Part shown: piece by piece, positions 1 to 10,589 of the stretch | Layout of the letters: the number at the start of each line of letters is the position of its first letter | Numbering within the stretch: the stretch's first letter is position 1 | Assembly (NCBI GenBank): GCA_003008705.1 | Contig: PDUO01000071.1 | Coordinates: 62,001 to 126,000 of the forward strand | Direction of reading: 5' to 3' | Source of the DNA: Pezicula radicicola | Taxonomy: Eukaryota > Ascomycota > Leotiomycetes > Helotiales > Dermateaceae | DNA: 64,000 bases | Notes under the pieces: generated by a model | Databases searched by the model: none | What the model saw: the letters and a program-made list of their open reading frames with translations, nothing else | What the model was told of the DNA's origin: nothing | Made by a program: the position numbers and the translations under genes

Positions 1-323
1 TAGACAAGAAGACTGAATATCAGGCTTGTAAAGAGTGTGGAATCCACCGGGCGTATATTTCAGTTTTGTTGAACTGGTCACGCTCATACCTGACAAATGA
101 CGACTCTCTTTTTGGCAGAATGATTTATAGTACGAACAACAAGTGCAATCATGGAAAAGACACTAAAGACGAAGAACGTCACTAGTTCATGCTAAGGATG
201 TATTTTGGTGCGATTACTGCATATGTTGAGAATCCCTTTAGCATCGATGACCAATCTTCAGAAGATGATACTTCAAAAGATGATGCTTCAGAGGATGATG
301 CTTCAGAAGATGATATCAAATGA
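1..323 (+). pseudogene. 3' end of an unidentified gene with acidic C-terminal repeats
   Basis: A reading frame is open from base 3 to a TGA at 321-323, broken only by an in-frame TAG at 183-185. Its start lies left of the window. The last 30 or so residues are an acidic repeat: the unit S-E/K-D-D-(T/A) occurs four times, encoded by near-identical 15-base DNA units. Upstream of the TAG there are cysteine pairs (CKEC and, further on, a single C) but no family I recognise. The stop fits a CAG-to-TAG or TGG-to-TAG transition like those in other genes here. It could instead be a real terminator followed by chance open frame, but the repeat after it reads like coding sequence. Confidence 0.35.
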
Positions 324-842
324 TCTATGTACAGTACTATAGTTTGCTCTCTTAGGCTATTTGAACTCTAGAAGCTGTTCTCCACAATCTAAGCTTATTG
401 CTCTTCAACATTTATTCCTGTTAACTAAAATGCCCTCAGACACTTTCCTTTTTTACCAACTACATTAATGGAATATTCTAAAAAGGTATCAAATCCTGCC
501 GCAGATTTTCCTAGGAATGCTTTGGGGTCGTCCAACCCTAACCATTCGAAGGAACTTTCGTGGTACCGGCCGAACCTACTTTAATTTCATAGTACTATAT
601 TACAGTAATAGTCCCTATAGAACTAACTTCCCTTTCTTCCCTTGACCTCTATTTTACAAATCCCAAATGTCAATAACCAAAGATATAGAATATATAAGTG
701 ACATTACAGTAGCTAAAGACTCATCGCTGATTCTAACTTACCCCTTCTGCATAGTCTCCAATAGATGCAGCATAATCCAGGAAGTATTCTGCGATTTTCT
801 CCTTTGCTTTGATACCACCATCACCGCCGTCTAGCATAGAGT
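324..842. other. Intergenic, no gene seen
   Basis: I see no reading frame of note, repeat or RNA gene. Base composition is moderately AT-rich. Confidence 0.5.
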
Positions 843-1874
843 TTAAAAATTCCCATGCAGATAATGAAATACGCTAAGCAAACCAACCCAATGTGTTAAC
901 CCAGCCACTATAATTATGATATGGAGTATTTGGTGGCTACTGCCCAAAAATTCGTGTCTCTGGGGGTACCATCTTTCCGGTATTCTAGTAGCATAAACTA
1001 TAGCACCAACTAAATTAAGGCTCGCTGTCAGTCCCATCCAATTTAGGCCCATTCTAGCATGTTGCATATCTTAACCATAAAGTACGAGGCTATGGATGAT
1101 AAAGCAAGCTGCAGAAAGTCCAAGCTCAGCGTAAATAGCAGCCCTGAGCGACCTGAGGGCTGATCTGTGGAGTCTGTGGAAGAGAGTAGCGGCGGTGAAT
1201 GAAGTTGCCAGGATCGTAATTAATAACTAGTACAGCTTTTGGAGCTTTGCATTGTAATAGAATCCGTAGTAGACGGAAGGGAGAGTCGATCCCTATATCA
1301 AAATTGCAATGCCCAAGTAATCAAGGTTGTTACTTAGGATTGACATAGTTGCGCTATAGTTTGATATAATATGGAAGGAAGCCGAGAGAAGAAAGCAGAT
1401 AGCGACGCTTAGGAAGAAGATCAAGAAGACGACAATATCGCCTAGTCCGGTATTGGGATACTGGGAATAGACCTTGCTCTGCATATAGAATGGAAGAGCC
1501 GCAAAAATAATTGCGCCAAGAAGGTGAGTATAAATATTTACAGATTCGTTATGGATATATATTAGGCCCTTGAAGGATTGACGGCAAGATCTAGAAGAAG
1601 GCCGATAGCTAGCGAGTATGAATTCATTGTCGCGTTGCCAAGTAGGCAACTGGCGCCATGATAATAGGGGGAAGCGATAGGTAGCTCTTTTGGCTTGAAG
1701 CCTGTCTAGTAAACTGTATGTTTCTAGAAGCTGCATCTTGCGTTGGCGTGAATGCGATCTTAATTCATATAACATATCGATCACGGTATCCTCAATCGCG
1801 GTGTGCTCGATCGTCTTTTCCAGGGTAAATAACGGAGACGAGGATGTGATATTGTCACTTTGTACTGGTTTCAA
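843..1874 (-). pseudogene. PAQR/Izh-type seven-helix receptor (haemolysin-III family), broken by three stops
   Basis: PAQR proteins are seven-helix membrane proteins, including adiponectin receptors and yeast Izh proteins that affect zinc and sterol homeostasis. The frame starts at ATG 1872-1874. It contains the family hallmark before the first helix, HNESVNIYTHLLGA, preceded by DNEFILASYRP. It ends in the typical last-helix segment, THWVGLLSVFHYLH. The N-terminal and C-terminal parts lie in the same frame, about 343 codons in all, which is normal length. Three in-frame stops interrupt it: TAG at 1293-1295, TAG at 1227-1229 and TAA at 1071-1073. The first two sit where the family usually has tryptophan. 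There is no frameshift, so substitution alone (RIP-like) explains the loss. I am sure of the family; the pseudogene status assumes standard decoding. Confidence 0.85.
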
Positions 1875-2115
1875 TTGATCAGTCTTCTATGAAAGTGTTG
1901 AGTTTCTGATATGGTATGACTAGTGAATAAATGTAGAAGTAAAAGAGGCTTTTCCTCCTTAACGGCCATAAATGGCGCGGCCAATTTTGACTCAGAAACT
2001 TAGTTACTGCTTTCTTGTCTTTTGTACTATTAACCAAATTCGGACGACCGTCTCAATCAGCTTTTGCTTCTTCAGTCCAATCACGCTAAGGTGGTTGCTT
2101 TTAAGTGATCAAAGT

Positions 2116-2724
2116 TTAGGAAATGGTGATCTTGTAGTTCACACCCTTCTCAGCTTTTGGGACCACGATGCTAAGGAGACCGTTCTTCATTGAAGCCTGA
2201 ACGCGGTCTTGGTCGACGCGAACATGGAATTTGAAAGATCGACTGAACTCTCCAACAGAACGCTCAGAAAGCCAGCATTTCTCTTTGGCTTGCGGCGGTT
2301 GAAGAGTAGCGGTGCAAGTCTCTTTGTGTGTGGCACGTTCATCTTCGACTGTTTCGTGTAGACTGGATATCTTGCTATCCTTAGTAGTAGCGCTCCTAGT
2401 CATAGCTCCTTTAACAAGTCCCATAGGTGGAACACCAAAACGCTCAGAGTGGCCCCGAATGGTCATGGTCTGGGGATCGGTGAATTCGATCTCAATTACG
2501 TCCTGCTGTACACCTGCTAGCTCACCATGAAGACAGAAAGAATCTGGAAGCTCGATAAGATCATACTTTGGGCTGACTGTCGTGCGGCGGCCACTGATGC
2601 GGACGAAGGAGGGAAGAGCAAAATATAGATTGGGAGTATTTGTGGGTAATAGGGCCCCTATTAGAGGGAAGATTGTAGTGCGATGAGTCGGCATTATCTT
2701 GGGAGTTGGAGGGACTGCTGCCAT
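2116..2724 (-). CDS. Small heat-shock protein, Hsp20/alpha-crystallin family
   Basis: ATP-independent chaperone that holds unfolding proteins in the cytosol. The intact 202-residue frame starts at ATG 2722-2724. The alpha-crystallin domain spans about residues 52-192. It opens with YDLIELPDSFCLHGEL, has a roughly 55-residue low-complexity insertion (about 93-147), as in fungal Hsp30-type proteins, and resumes with EFSRSFKFHVRVDQDRVQAS and the conserved NGLLSIVVPK strand. The sequence ends ten residues later, with only a very short extension. No intron is needed. It is one of the few undamaged genes at this end of the window, 240 bp from the broken PAQR gene on the same strand. I did not find convincing heat-shock elements upstream. 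Confidence 0.85.
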   Translation of the reverse strand: MAAVPPTPKIMPTHRTTIFPLIGALLPTNTPNLYFALPSFVRISGRRTTVSPKYDLIELPDSFCLHGELAGVQQDVIEIEFTDPQTMTIRGHSERFGVPPMGLVKGAMTRSATTKDSKISSLHETVEDERATHKETCTATLQPPQAKEKCWLSERSVGEFSRSFKFHVRVDQDRVQASMKNGLLSIVVPKAEKGVNYKITIS

Positions 2725-5416
2725 ATTGTATTTTTGTGGTGTGTCTGAGGATAACGGGGCGGGGACGCTGGCTCAAGGGCAGAGGGTGAGAATAGAACCC
2801 ATAATAAAGCATGAGTAACTGATTTCTGCAAGTGGCACCTGGCTCTAAAAGCGACCCTAAACAGGACTGTGCATTTTATGCGTTGACTTTAAATGGTATA
2901 TTCGCCCTCGCTGGTATGGCGAGATCATTCGCTGGAACAACGGTAGTTACTTACCACTAGCATAACATTCATTTCAATACCCGCTTGAGATAGACAGACA
3001 CCAAAAGCGCCAACTCGCTGATGGCAGCCACTTAGGAGCACCAGTGTCAATACAAGCGCTCTCTGCAAACTTGATCCAAACAAGGGGATATTCTTCAAGT
3101 TTTCGAGCTCCGCTTCTGACTACTAACCTCCACTTCTGGCAAGCAGCCAGTTTTGCAGTCACACTCTTGCATTCTTTGAGCAAGCAGCTACTCTGCTGCC
3201 ACACCACTCCCGCAGCTTCACGATTCTGGATCCTGTCCATGTATGCAGCATTAGTTGGAATGTAATGCTTACATCGTTGAACCCTCCGTTCCATGCGCGT
3301 TAACCAACTTGCCTGTAGTAGGATGACTTTCCCCCTTATTTTTTGAATAAAGCACCATGATTTCACTCAGCCATTTGAAGGGAATTTTTTTTGGCAGTAA
3401 TTGGCCTCGCTAAACTTGTCATGGGCAACGATTCAAGCAGACGAAGCACCGGAGCTGTTCGTCTTGCTGTTCAACATGTGAAATGTTAGGAAATTAAATC
3501 CAACCGCTCCACAGCTGCAGATCCAGCTATTGTAGACCAACTAGAGAAGTATGGGGATGGTTGTGAATTCTCCCTCCGTTTATACTAGCCTCTTTATCTA
3601 CTGTATAAATACTAGGCCTGTATCGGCCTGATGATTCTAGGAACCCATTTGCTTCTAGGGGTAGGAGGGATCCTGGGAGCAAGGTTCCCAGGATACTGGT
3701 GGATCCTAGGAGAAAGGTTCCTGGAAGCCTGTGGGCTCATGGGACTATTGTGGCTTCCAGGAGGAAAGATCTCGGGAGTAATCTAGTTTCCAGGATAGCG
3801 TCTTATGACTAGTTTAAAATTTTGTATCTATTGCCCGATATTGACTCAACCACACCACTGGCAGACCTGCTCCCGTTGTTGTGAATCTTGACGCACAGCA
3901 TGTTCCCATGGATTATATTTCTACAGAGGCCTGGGATATAGTACTTGTGATTTTCAAAGTCACTCAATAGATTGATATATTGAATCCATTGCCTACTAAG
4001 TAAAACAGAAGGGAGTTCGGGAACCATTAGTTGAATTTTGGTGGTATTTAGCTAAAAGGCACGAGTGGATCATGAGTGACGACACCTACTGGTGGGCCGG
4101 GGATTAACAGAGTTAAGCTTTTGGCACTACCTGTACTGTAGACTCTGCTTGCTGTAGGGTTGGTGGTCTATATAAAGTTGATTTTAGTGGTGTGACTTAG
4201 AGACAATTAAAGAGTCTTACGATATACAAAGATTCTGCGACGTCAACTCGTAGTCGCCTTCTAGTAAGCAAATGATACCATCGGAAAGCCGGAACCAGTC
4301 ACGGGTGCATCTAAACCTATAAAGCGGGCTACTGAGTGTTTGGCAAATTTCTTATATCTCGCAGATGTCCTCAGCTAAGTGCCTAAATCCCCTAAATATG
4401 CAACTTAAATCTATCCCTTCTCGCCAAGAGGTTCTTCACCATTCATCATTTACCATTCACCTCATCACTTCCCTGGAGGGCAATGGAGATGTTGTAGATG
4501 TATAACGTGGTGGTGTGCCCTGCTTCGGATTCTGATCCGCTTGCTCTAGTGCTCTAGGCTTGTCTTTTTTGACCCCAGGTCGAAGGCCCGGCAGAACTTT
4601 TTAGAGAAGCTTCCTCCTCTTTTCTCTTGCTGCCATCTTCCATTCCTAGTATCGGTCTACGGATTCTTCGCCGTCGAAAATGATGATGCCGCACATGTTG
4701 ATTGTTTGTGGTTAGTGAGTTGGGTGCGTCTGACGTGTGCAGATATATAAAGAGAAAAGGCGGTAGGTGGAAAGCTGTTTATATGCCCAACAAAATAGCC
4801 ATTATTGCTAGTGGCTAGTGTTGCAGTCATAGTTGGCTTCATATGTCCATGCTGTTAATTGCCCCCACATCCTTGACTGCTCCAAAAGCGGCGTATGGTT
4901 CGGCTCAGATACCTAGACTAATCTATCCTTCTTGATTTCGATTAGAGTTGTTTTTGGTTCATTCCGTTTTTGGGAAAGATTCTAGAGACGGCAGAGAATG
5001 GGCATTATTCAATGGGAGATTGATGATGGTATAGTATAAAGGGATGTAATAGAGTCGCATCTTCACCTACTTGCATCACACATTTCTGTCCCAATCGGCA
5101 TTCAAAGATGAAGAGCGGAAATTGGAGCTTTAGAGAAGTCATCAGAGCCATTTGGGTGTTGTATGTCAAGTGATTATACGACGTTTCTGGCAAACTCCAA
5201 TATTGACCCCCTTACCGGAATTGTATCCATAAGCGAAATTCCAAATCTGGCCCCTAAAAGCCCACTCCACCTTCCACTATGAACCTTTGGCAGCCAAATT
5301 TTGCCGGCGCTCAGTCGTCTTCTACCACAACGTAGGTGAATAAATATTTGGAAATCATTTTCATAAGTGAGCCTAGCTGGTAACAATAGCCACCATTACA
5401 CTTCACGGCTCCAACA
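2725..5416. other. Gene-poor, decayed interval
   Basis: Only short frames are present and none resembles a known protein. Bases 3640-3800 carry loosely repeated pieces built on GGATCCTAGGAG and GTTCCTGGAAG. Around 4140-4260 a TATATAAAG box precedes a short transcribed-looking segment that could be a retrotransposon long-terminal-repeat remnant, but I found no matching partner copy or primer-binding site. Confidence 0.4.
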
Positions 5417-7042
5417 ATGCTGAAGCAAGAAGGAGAGGATTTGCTGCAAACCCTTGTGAGCGCATTTCGGGATGCACATCTCGGGATGAGCTGCTATAGA
5501 GGCTTCCCTTTACTTCAATGTGCGACAAGGCTTTACGAAGACAAAACACATGCAAAGGCAGCCGTAGATCTCATTGAAAGCAACCATACTCGGGCAATCT
5601 TGAGCCTCGGAATCCAAGACGTCCTTTGCGGGGTTGTCCATCAGCGATGTGTAGAAAGCATGAGATCTGAAAAGTCGGAAGAAAGAAACGCTGAGAACTA
5701 TTCCCAGAGAGCAGACCTGTTCTCTGCTATACGCAAAAACAAGGCCCGGAAACTGAACTATTAGGCGATGATATTCGAGCACATTTCGTCTTTGTGCCGC
5801 TCCCATGGTGCTGCGCTGCAGAACACTTTCGACATCCCTAGGATCGACGAGCGGTTTATGTTTTACAACTACGTGACGCTTTCGAAGGCTTTCAATCGCT
5901 ACGAGAAGACTTGGCTTGTCACACTCCTTCCTGATATCTTCAAGTGGGAAGGCGAGGACTCTTGTGATGGCACCAACGGAGATGGATTGCTCGCGCCCAA
6001 CTTTGGTGCTACAAAAGAGGCACACCAGGATGCCTCCTCCAACGCATCAAAGGTAATATCGCCATCCTAGGCTGCTATCACACCCAATGTTATCGGAGGT
6101 GTCAACATGTCGTGCGATAAACCTGTCTCCCTCGAGTCGGTCGAGTCTCTCTGCCGGAGTCTCCCTTGGGGACCAGGAGAACCGGCTCCTTTGATCACCG
6201 ACGGAGCGGTGCAACTCTCCCTGGGCCAGGCCAGCACCAAAGAATGGAATGAATTGCGGGGAGTTTGCGGGGAGTCGGGAATTAGGGGCTCGGACGTAGA
6301 CTTCGAGTTATTCACACTGACAAATAAGGTCTTAGAATTTGAAAAATGGATGGATCTTCTTCGGAAAAGAGCTATAAATTACCCTAGGTCGACTTCAGTC
6401 AGAACTGTCACTTCTCCTCTTAAGGCGCCCTGTGAGTTTCACGATCAAATAATGTCCCAGAAAGAGGAAAGAAGACCTATTGGCATAAAAATTGAGAGGA
6501 AAGATACTGGCGATTATTACAACGAGTGGAAAGACAGGCTGCTATCACCATCTGGCGACATTCCAGACGGCGATTGGAACCTCCTGGGAAGTGGTGACGA
6601 CAGCGAGAACATCTTCCGATTTAGCCCGGACTCTCACAATGATTCCGCAATCGGTAAACTGCTGTCAACTCTCCTAGAGGATGCAGATAATGAGCACCAT
6701 GGTCGCATATCCTCTGCCAAAGACGCTCAACCCGCTTTCCCCTCCGTATTAACTAACAAAGATAGCCAACGGCGGTCGAACGTGTTGGAGCCCGGCGAGT
6801 GGATGAGAGGCTACTAGAATAAAACCAGGCTCCCGACGATTCCTGAAGAACCGCAGGGGCAGCTAGAAGTGGAAGACAGGCATAATGGACCCGAAATAGC
6901 ACTCAAGGTGGTAGATATATCGCTCCCTGAGCAACCTCATGCCTTTCACAATCAAAAACTGGCTGACGTAAAGAAGCCACTTGAAGATGACCCAGGCTTT
7001 GGAGTGAGGTGCGATTTGGAAAAGGGCCGACGGAGAATGTGA
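5417..7042 (+). pseudogene. Unidentified gene of about 541 codons interrupted by three TAG stops
   Basis: One frame runs from ATG 5417 to TGA 7040-7042 and is interrupted only by TAG at 5762-5764, 6068-6070 and 6815-6817. The sequence between the stops is well mixed and protein-like. The first third is helical (about residues 1-200). The rest is acidic and probably disordered, with many Ser, Asp and Glu and a Pro-rich stretch near the end. I do not recognise a domain, signal peptide or membrane segment. The true start may lie upstream in another exon, since a GTATGT donor-like site occurs at 5168. No frameshift and no TAA or TGA occurs inside 540 codons, so the damage looks like a few CpA-to-TpA changes in a recently functional gene. 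TAG readthrough is a less likely alternative. Confidence 0.55.
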
Positions 7043-7640
7043 GTTCATCCTGACTGATGTCCCTGTTCACTGGATGGGTGAGATCACAATGACTTGGGGT
7101 ATATCGTCGCAGCCAACCATTTCCGGGATCTGCGGAGCTGTGCCTTGCAGTACTCACGCAGGGCATTGCTAGTGGCATTTTGTGCAGGGGATGGGTACGT
7201 ATAAAGAAAGTAGTTTACGATTTCACATAGGAGCCATTTCCCCCATTCGAATCTTCCACTTGGAAGAGAACTAGAATAGAAACCTGCATCCAACAAGAAT
7301 TCCTCTCAGACGATATATTTCTTGAGCTTTTTTATACTTGAAATAGGGTTTATTTAGGGGGGGGGGAGAGTAGGGACAAGGAATCCTCTTACACATATGC
7401 CAAGTGATCGCCATGTATATTTTAATTGACAATCGTGGTTCCTATTCACAGCCACACTGAATATCTCTACCTATAGCTAATTTCTATTCGTTGCTACGCT
7501 TATCAAGCCATTCCCGTTGGCTGCAACCCATGCACAGAGCTCGAACGTGGCGCTAACGAACCTTCTGAGCTGATTTGTGTGGGTGGTAGCGTCCTTCCTG
7601 GTTCCCTCTCTACTTACACTTTTTTTCACTTCTTCGAGTA
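7043..7640. other. Intergenic, no gene seen
   Basis: No supported reading frame. A run of ten G lies near 7357-7366. Confidence 0.45.
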
Positions 7641-7643
7641 ATC

Positions 7644-8161
7644 CTAGATACTGAATCTAAAATAACAACTACTAGAGTTGTCCAAGATGCCCAAGAAATC
7701 CAAGAACGAGTTGCAATTAACAACATCCATTCGGGGGCAGTTGCGAAAGGAATATTTAAGATGAAGCTTACCTCGAATTGTACCTCCCTTAGAATGATCA
7801 GGACAATTCGTTTGCCGTATATCTTCACTATATTCTTTCAGCTTAAACAGCAATCGCCTTTGTAGATTAACCAAGGCGTCTATTAAATCGTAAGACCCTC
7901 TGTCTCGGCTTGTGTCTCTGTTTGACATCGCGTAGCAACACCGTAATGCCTAGTATCCAGAAGTTCGAGCCAGAATGTCCACAGCTCATCATACGACCTT
8001 GGACCCAATCTAACGCGCGTCGAGATGTTGAGTTCTGTAATTTGGCTAGCGCTCCTGTCGGGCGGGTACGCAAGCATTCTGAGAAAGAGATGGAACAAGT
8101 CCGTCTCAATGTCCTCCAGAAAGTTATAGCCGTACAGCGTGCAGAAGCTGGTGGTGCACAA
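7644..8161 (-). pseudogene. Unidentified coding remnant; strand uncertain
   Basis: On the minus strand, 8161 to 7883 encodes a protein-like stretch with segments such as LEDIETDLFHLFLRMLAYPP and SYDELWTFWLELLDTRHYG. A second stretch in another frame (7928 to 7644) starts with SYDLIDALVNLQRRLLFKLK. A frameshift or a small intron would have to join them, and a GTAAGC donor-like site lies near 7775. The plus strand over 7910-8200 is also open and protein-like (SEKEMEQVRLNVLQKVIAVQ), so only one of the two can be real. I favour the minus strand on composition alone. No family is recognised. Confidence 0.2.
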
Positions 8162-8479
8162 AAGGTTAGCATCCTAAACTATCATGGAGACTTATTTTGA
8201 TACAGTGGCAACAGAGCCATGAAGAAATATCGTAGAGATTACGCCCAAGGCAATGATATCAGAGATAGTGAAATACACACTTGTGGGAAGGGCCGTGCCG
8301 GAAGCTCGAGCTCCTAGGATGCTGCTGAAGCTGGGCCTTCTATACCTTCCACACCTTCCATCGTCAATTCCTCTGCTGGAGCATACATTATCGTAGGTCT
8401 GTTACCCGCAAAATCCAGAACATTCTACGCTCGTTTGACTCACAAACTATCTATAGGCCAATGTGAAACATCCGCAACA

Positions 8480-9441
8480 GAACTTTGAACCTACGTAGAC
8501 ACCGAGCCAAATCCCTCCCGTATCGACCAGACGTCCATAAGGAGCTCTCCAACCGTCCCGAAGTAGAACTACAGCCCTACTCCGTCGTATACTAAGACAT
8601 TAATGGACTCCCCTCAAATCGATCATTCTCTTCCACTGCTCTTCCACTGCCCTGCGAAGGTTTGAAGGGCCCCTCAAGCAACCAAGAGACGACTTTTAAA
8701 GCCCTTGAAGTGCTGTCGACCCTTGAGAAGCCAGGTGAAGGACGTAGGGAATGCTAGAATCGCTCAACAACATTGAAGGAGATAGTTTTCACAAATACAA
8801 CCAAGCCGTTGCCACCGCAACCAAGTATAGTTACACATCAAGAACTGCCTATGGGCACCTGCCCTCCGTCGGGGCAGCCTCAAAGCGACAACATCTCTGC
8901 TGCAATATCATCCGCAATCAAGCGACTGCCAATTATAGATTTGCTCAATGACACCAGCCGTGCCGAACATACACAACCGCCGCAGCTGACTACAATGAAG
9001 ACTACATCCAGTGGACCGCCAGTTACAGATACAGGTCTAGGAAAGTTGCAAGGTGAAATGCCTGTGGGTCTTCAGCCATACATTAAGCGCTCGACGTCTT
9101 CCAGGAGGAAACTCTCAAAGATGGCGTTACACCCGGAGGCCTCATCTCTTGGCCAAGCAAGCGGAGCTTTAGAGCTGGCTTTGGTGCGTGCTTCCGACAA
9201 CAAGTCAGCTTCTGGACCGAGAAGTGATAGAATGCCACTGGAGGAGAGAGTCGTTGCTCAGAAACTTACTGTGGTGGGGAAGATCCTTATACCAAAGAGC
9301 GACGCGCCTGACTCAATGGCCATGCTATCCATTGATCCTCTCTTGTCCCAAAACGCACCTGACTTCTTTCGCTTCTACTCGCAGACCGCGGGCGCTGGCG
9401 AGGTCTCAGTGCTCTGCTTCGGTTTACTAGATGTAACGTAG
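8480..9441 (+). pseudogene. Unidentified broken gene
   Basis: A frame readable from about 8480 to a TAG at 9439-9441 is interrupted by TAA at 8593-8595 and TAG at 8755-8757. The N-terminal part is basic (LRRHRAKSLPYRPDVHKELS). The middle is rich in Ser, Thr and Pro. The C-terminal part ends with PDFFRFYSQTAGAGEVSVLC. Further exons may lie upstream on the plus strand at 7940-8400, where a short GTTAGC...ACAG intron candidate is visible, but the joins are not consistent. No domain is recognised. Confidence 0.3.
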
Positions 9442-9849
9442 TAAAGTCATCAGATCCGTAATATCCCTCGTGGTGATATCGATGCCTTCTATACTCTAAA
9501 ACAGACCATCTAGGATTGTTTCTGTATATTCTTGAGGAGGGGCCCAGGGTCGGCAGTCTTCAGGGTGGTGGTCGCTGCCCCTGCTCGCAAAGTTGCGGAT
9601 GATACGGTGACTGTCTCTAGCAAGACTAAATGCAACAGGGCGTCGGCGTCTTGTACAGGGCCCATACACCAAAATCCAGCAGCAACCAACTCGGAGTTGG
9701 TGCATTTCCTCCTATTATCTCAGGTAACTGTGTCTAGTACCTAGACATTAAATTCCTAGAAGGCCGTGCCTATAGGATTCCAACCAACTCTTCGGAGCAG
9801 GGACGCAGGTCCACCGACACAGAGGAAACATTCGACTACAGAGTTTCCA
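9442..9849. other. Possible tail of the barrel-protein pseudogene; otherwise nothing
   Basis: Small frames on both strands, none recognisable. Minus-strand sequence around 9520-9700 could be a decayed C-terminal exon of the neighbouring double-psi barrel gene, but nothing in it is diagnostic. Confidence 0.2.
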
Positions 9850-10215
9850 GCGGCTCTAGTACGGCCCACGGCAAGATCGCCAAGGTCGAGGAAGGCTGCG
9901 TTGGAGAGATCGATGGAGATGCCATCGCACCCCATGCACTTGTCTACCACAATAGCTGAAGTTGTCTTGCCAGTCGTAATGCAAGTGACCGTGATCGCCT
10001 TGTTGCAATATGTGTTGTCGTTAGATTTAGGGCCCATCATGCTATAGGGGGAGGGCCACCACGTTCGGGGAATCTCCATCACTCGTAATTCCGTACACCC
10101 CAAGACCAGTATCATAATGAGTTATGTCGCCCGGCCTGTCCGATGAGCACTAGCTGTTGGAGGCGTATAACGAGGTAGCACCTGGTGTCAGAGCTGGAGA
10201 AGCTTCGGGGGAATG
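9850..10215 (-). pseudogene. Secreted RlpA-like double-psi beta-barrel (expansin/barwin-like) protein, broken
   Basis: Fungal proteins of this type are small secreted proteins related to expansins, cerato-platanins and barwin. The core reads ITHYDTGLGVYGIT, then after a frame change SNDNTYCNKAITVTC and VVDKCMGCDGISIDLSNAAF, then LAVGRT. This is the usual order of the barrel: YDTGLG at the start, the Cys pairs in the middle and DLS..AF near the end. A Ser/Ala/Pro-rich linker (SPEASPALTPGAT) lies upstream, as expected after a signal peptide, and contains a TAG. A one-base length change in the G/C run near 10046-10056 shifts the frame inside the domain. The signal peptide was not found. It lies on the same strand as the NRPS remnant, about 380 bp past its end. 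Confidence 0.65.
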
Positions 10216-10589
10216 TATACGGAAGCTATTGTACGTTTAGCAACGTCTATGACGGCGGCAGAGGTGGGTTGTCGACATAATCACGGTACACTAGAGTAGC
10301 AGATATAGCAGGAGCAACGGGTGATCGTAGGTTGTCAGCAGACAATGAGTAAGTCGAGGATGTGGGTATGAGGAAGGAAGTCAAAAAGGTTTTGGTGGTC
10401 TGGAAGAAATTAGTGAGAATCTAGTACGGATGAACCATGAGGAACAACTCCTCCTTGAACCCAGATCGCCGCCGTAACTCCAGTCGTCTTAGCCACATGA
10501 TTGTGATTGGTGACCAAAATAACATCCTGTTGCCCGTGGTTACATGATTGTTGGTGATGAGGGTATACGGATAGCATCATGTCATGTTC

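Noticed and set aside
2974..3366. 130-codon minus-strand frame
   Set aside because: A second frame on the other strand is equally open and neither resembles a known protein.
3640..4260. tRNA or other structured RNA
   Set aside because: No A/B box pair or cloverleaf could be built. The repeated GGATCC and CCTGG pieces are only loose repeats.
7910..8200. Plus-strand gene at 7.9-8.2 kb
   Set aside because: Competes with a minus-strand frame over the same bases. Neither has a known family, so I listed only the minus strand, at low confidence.
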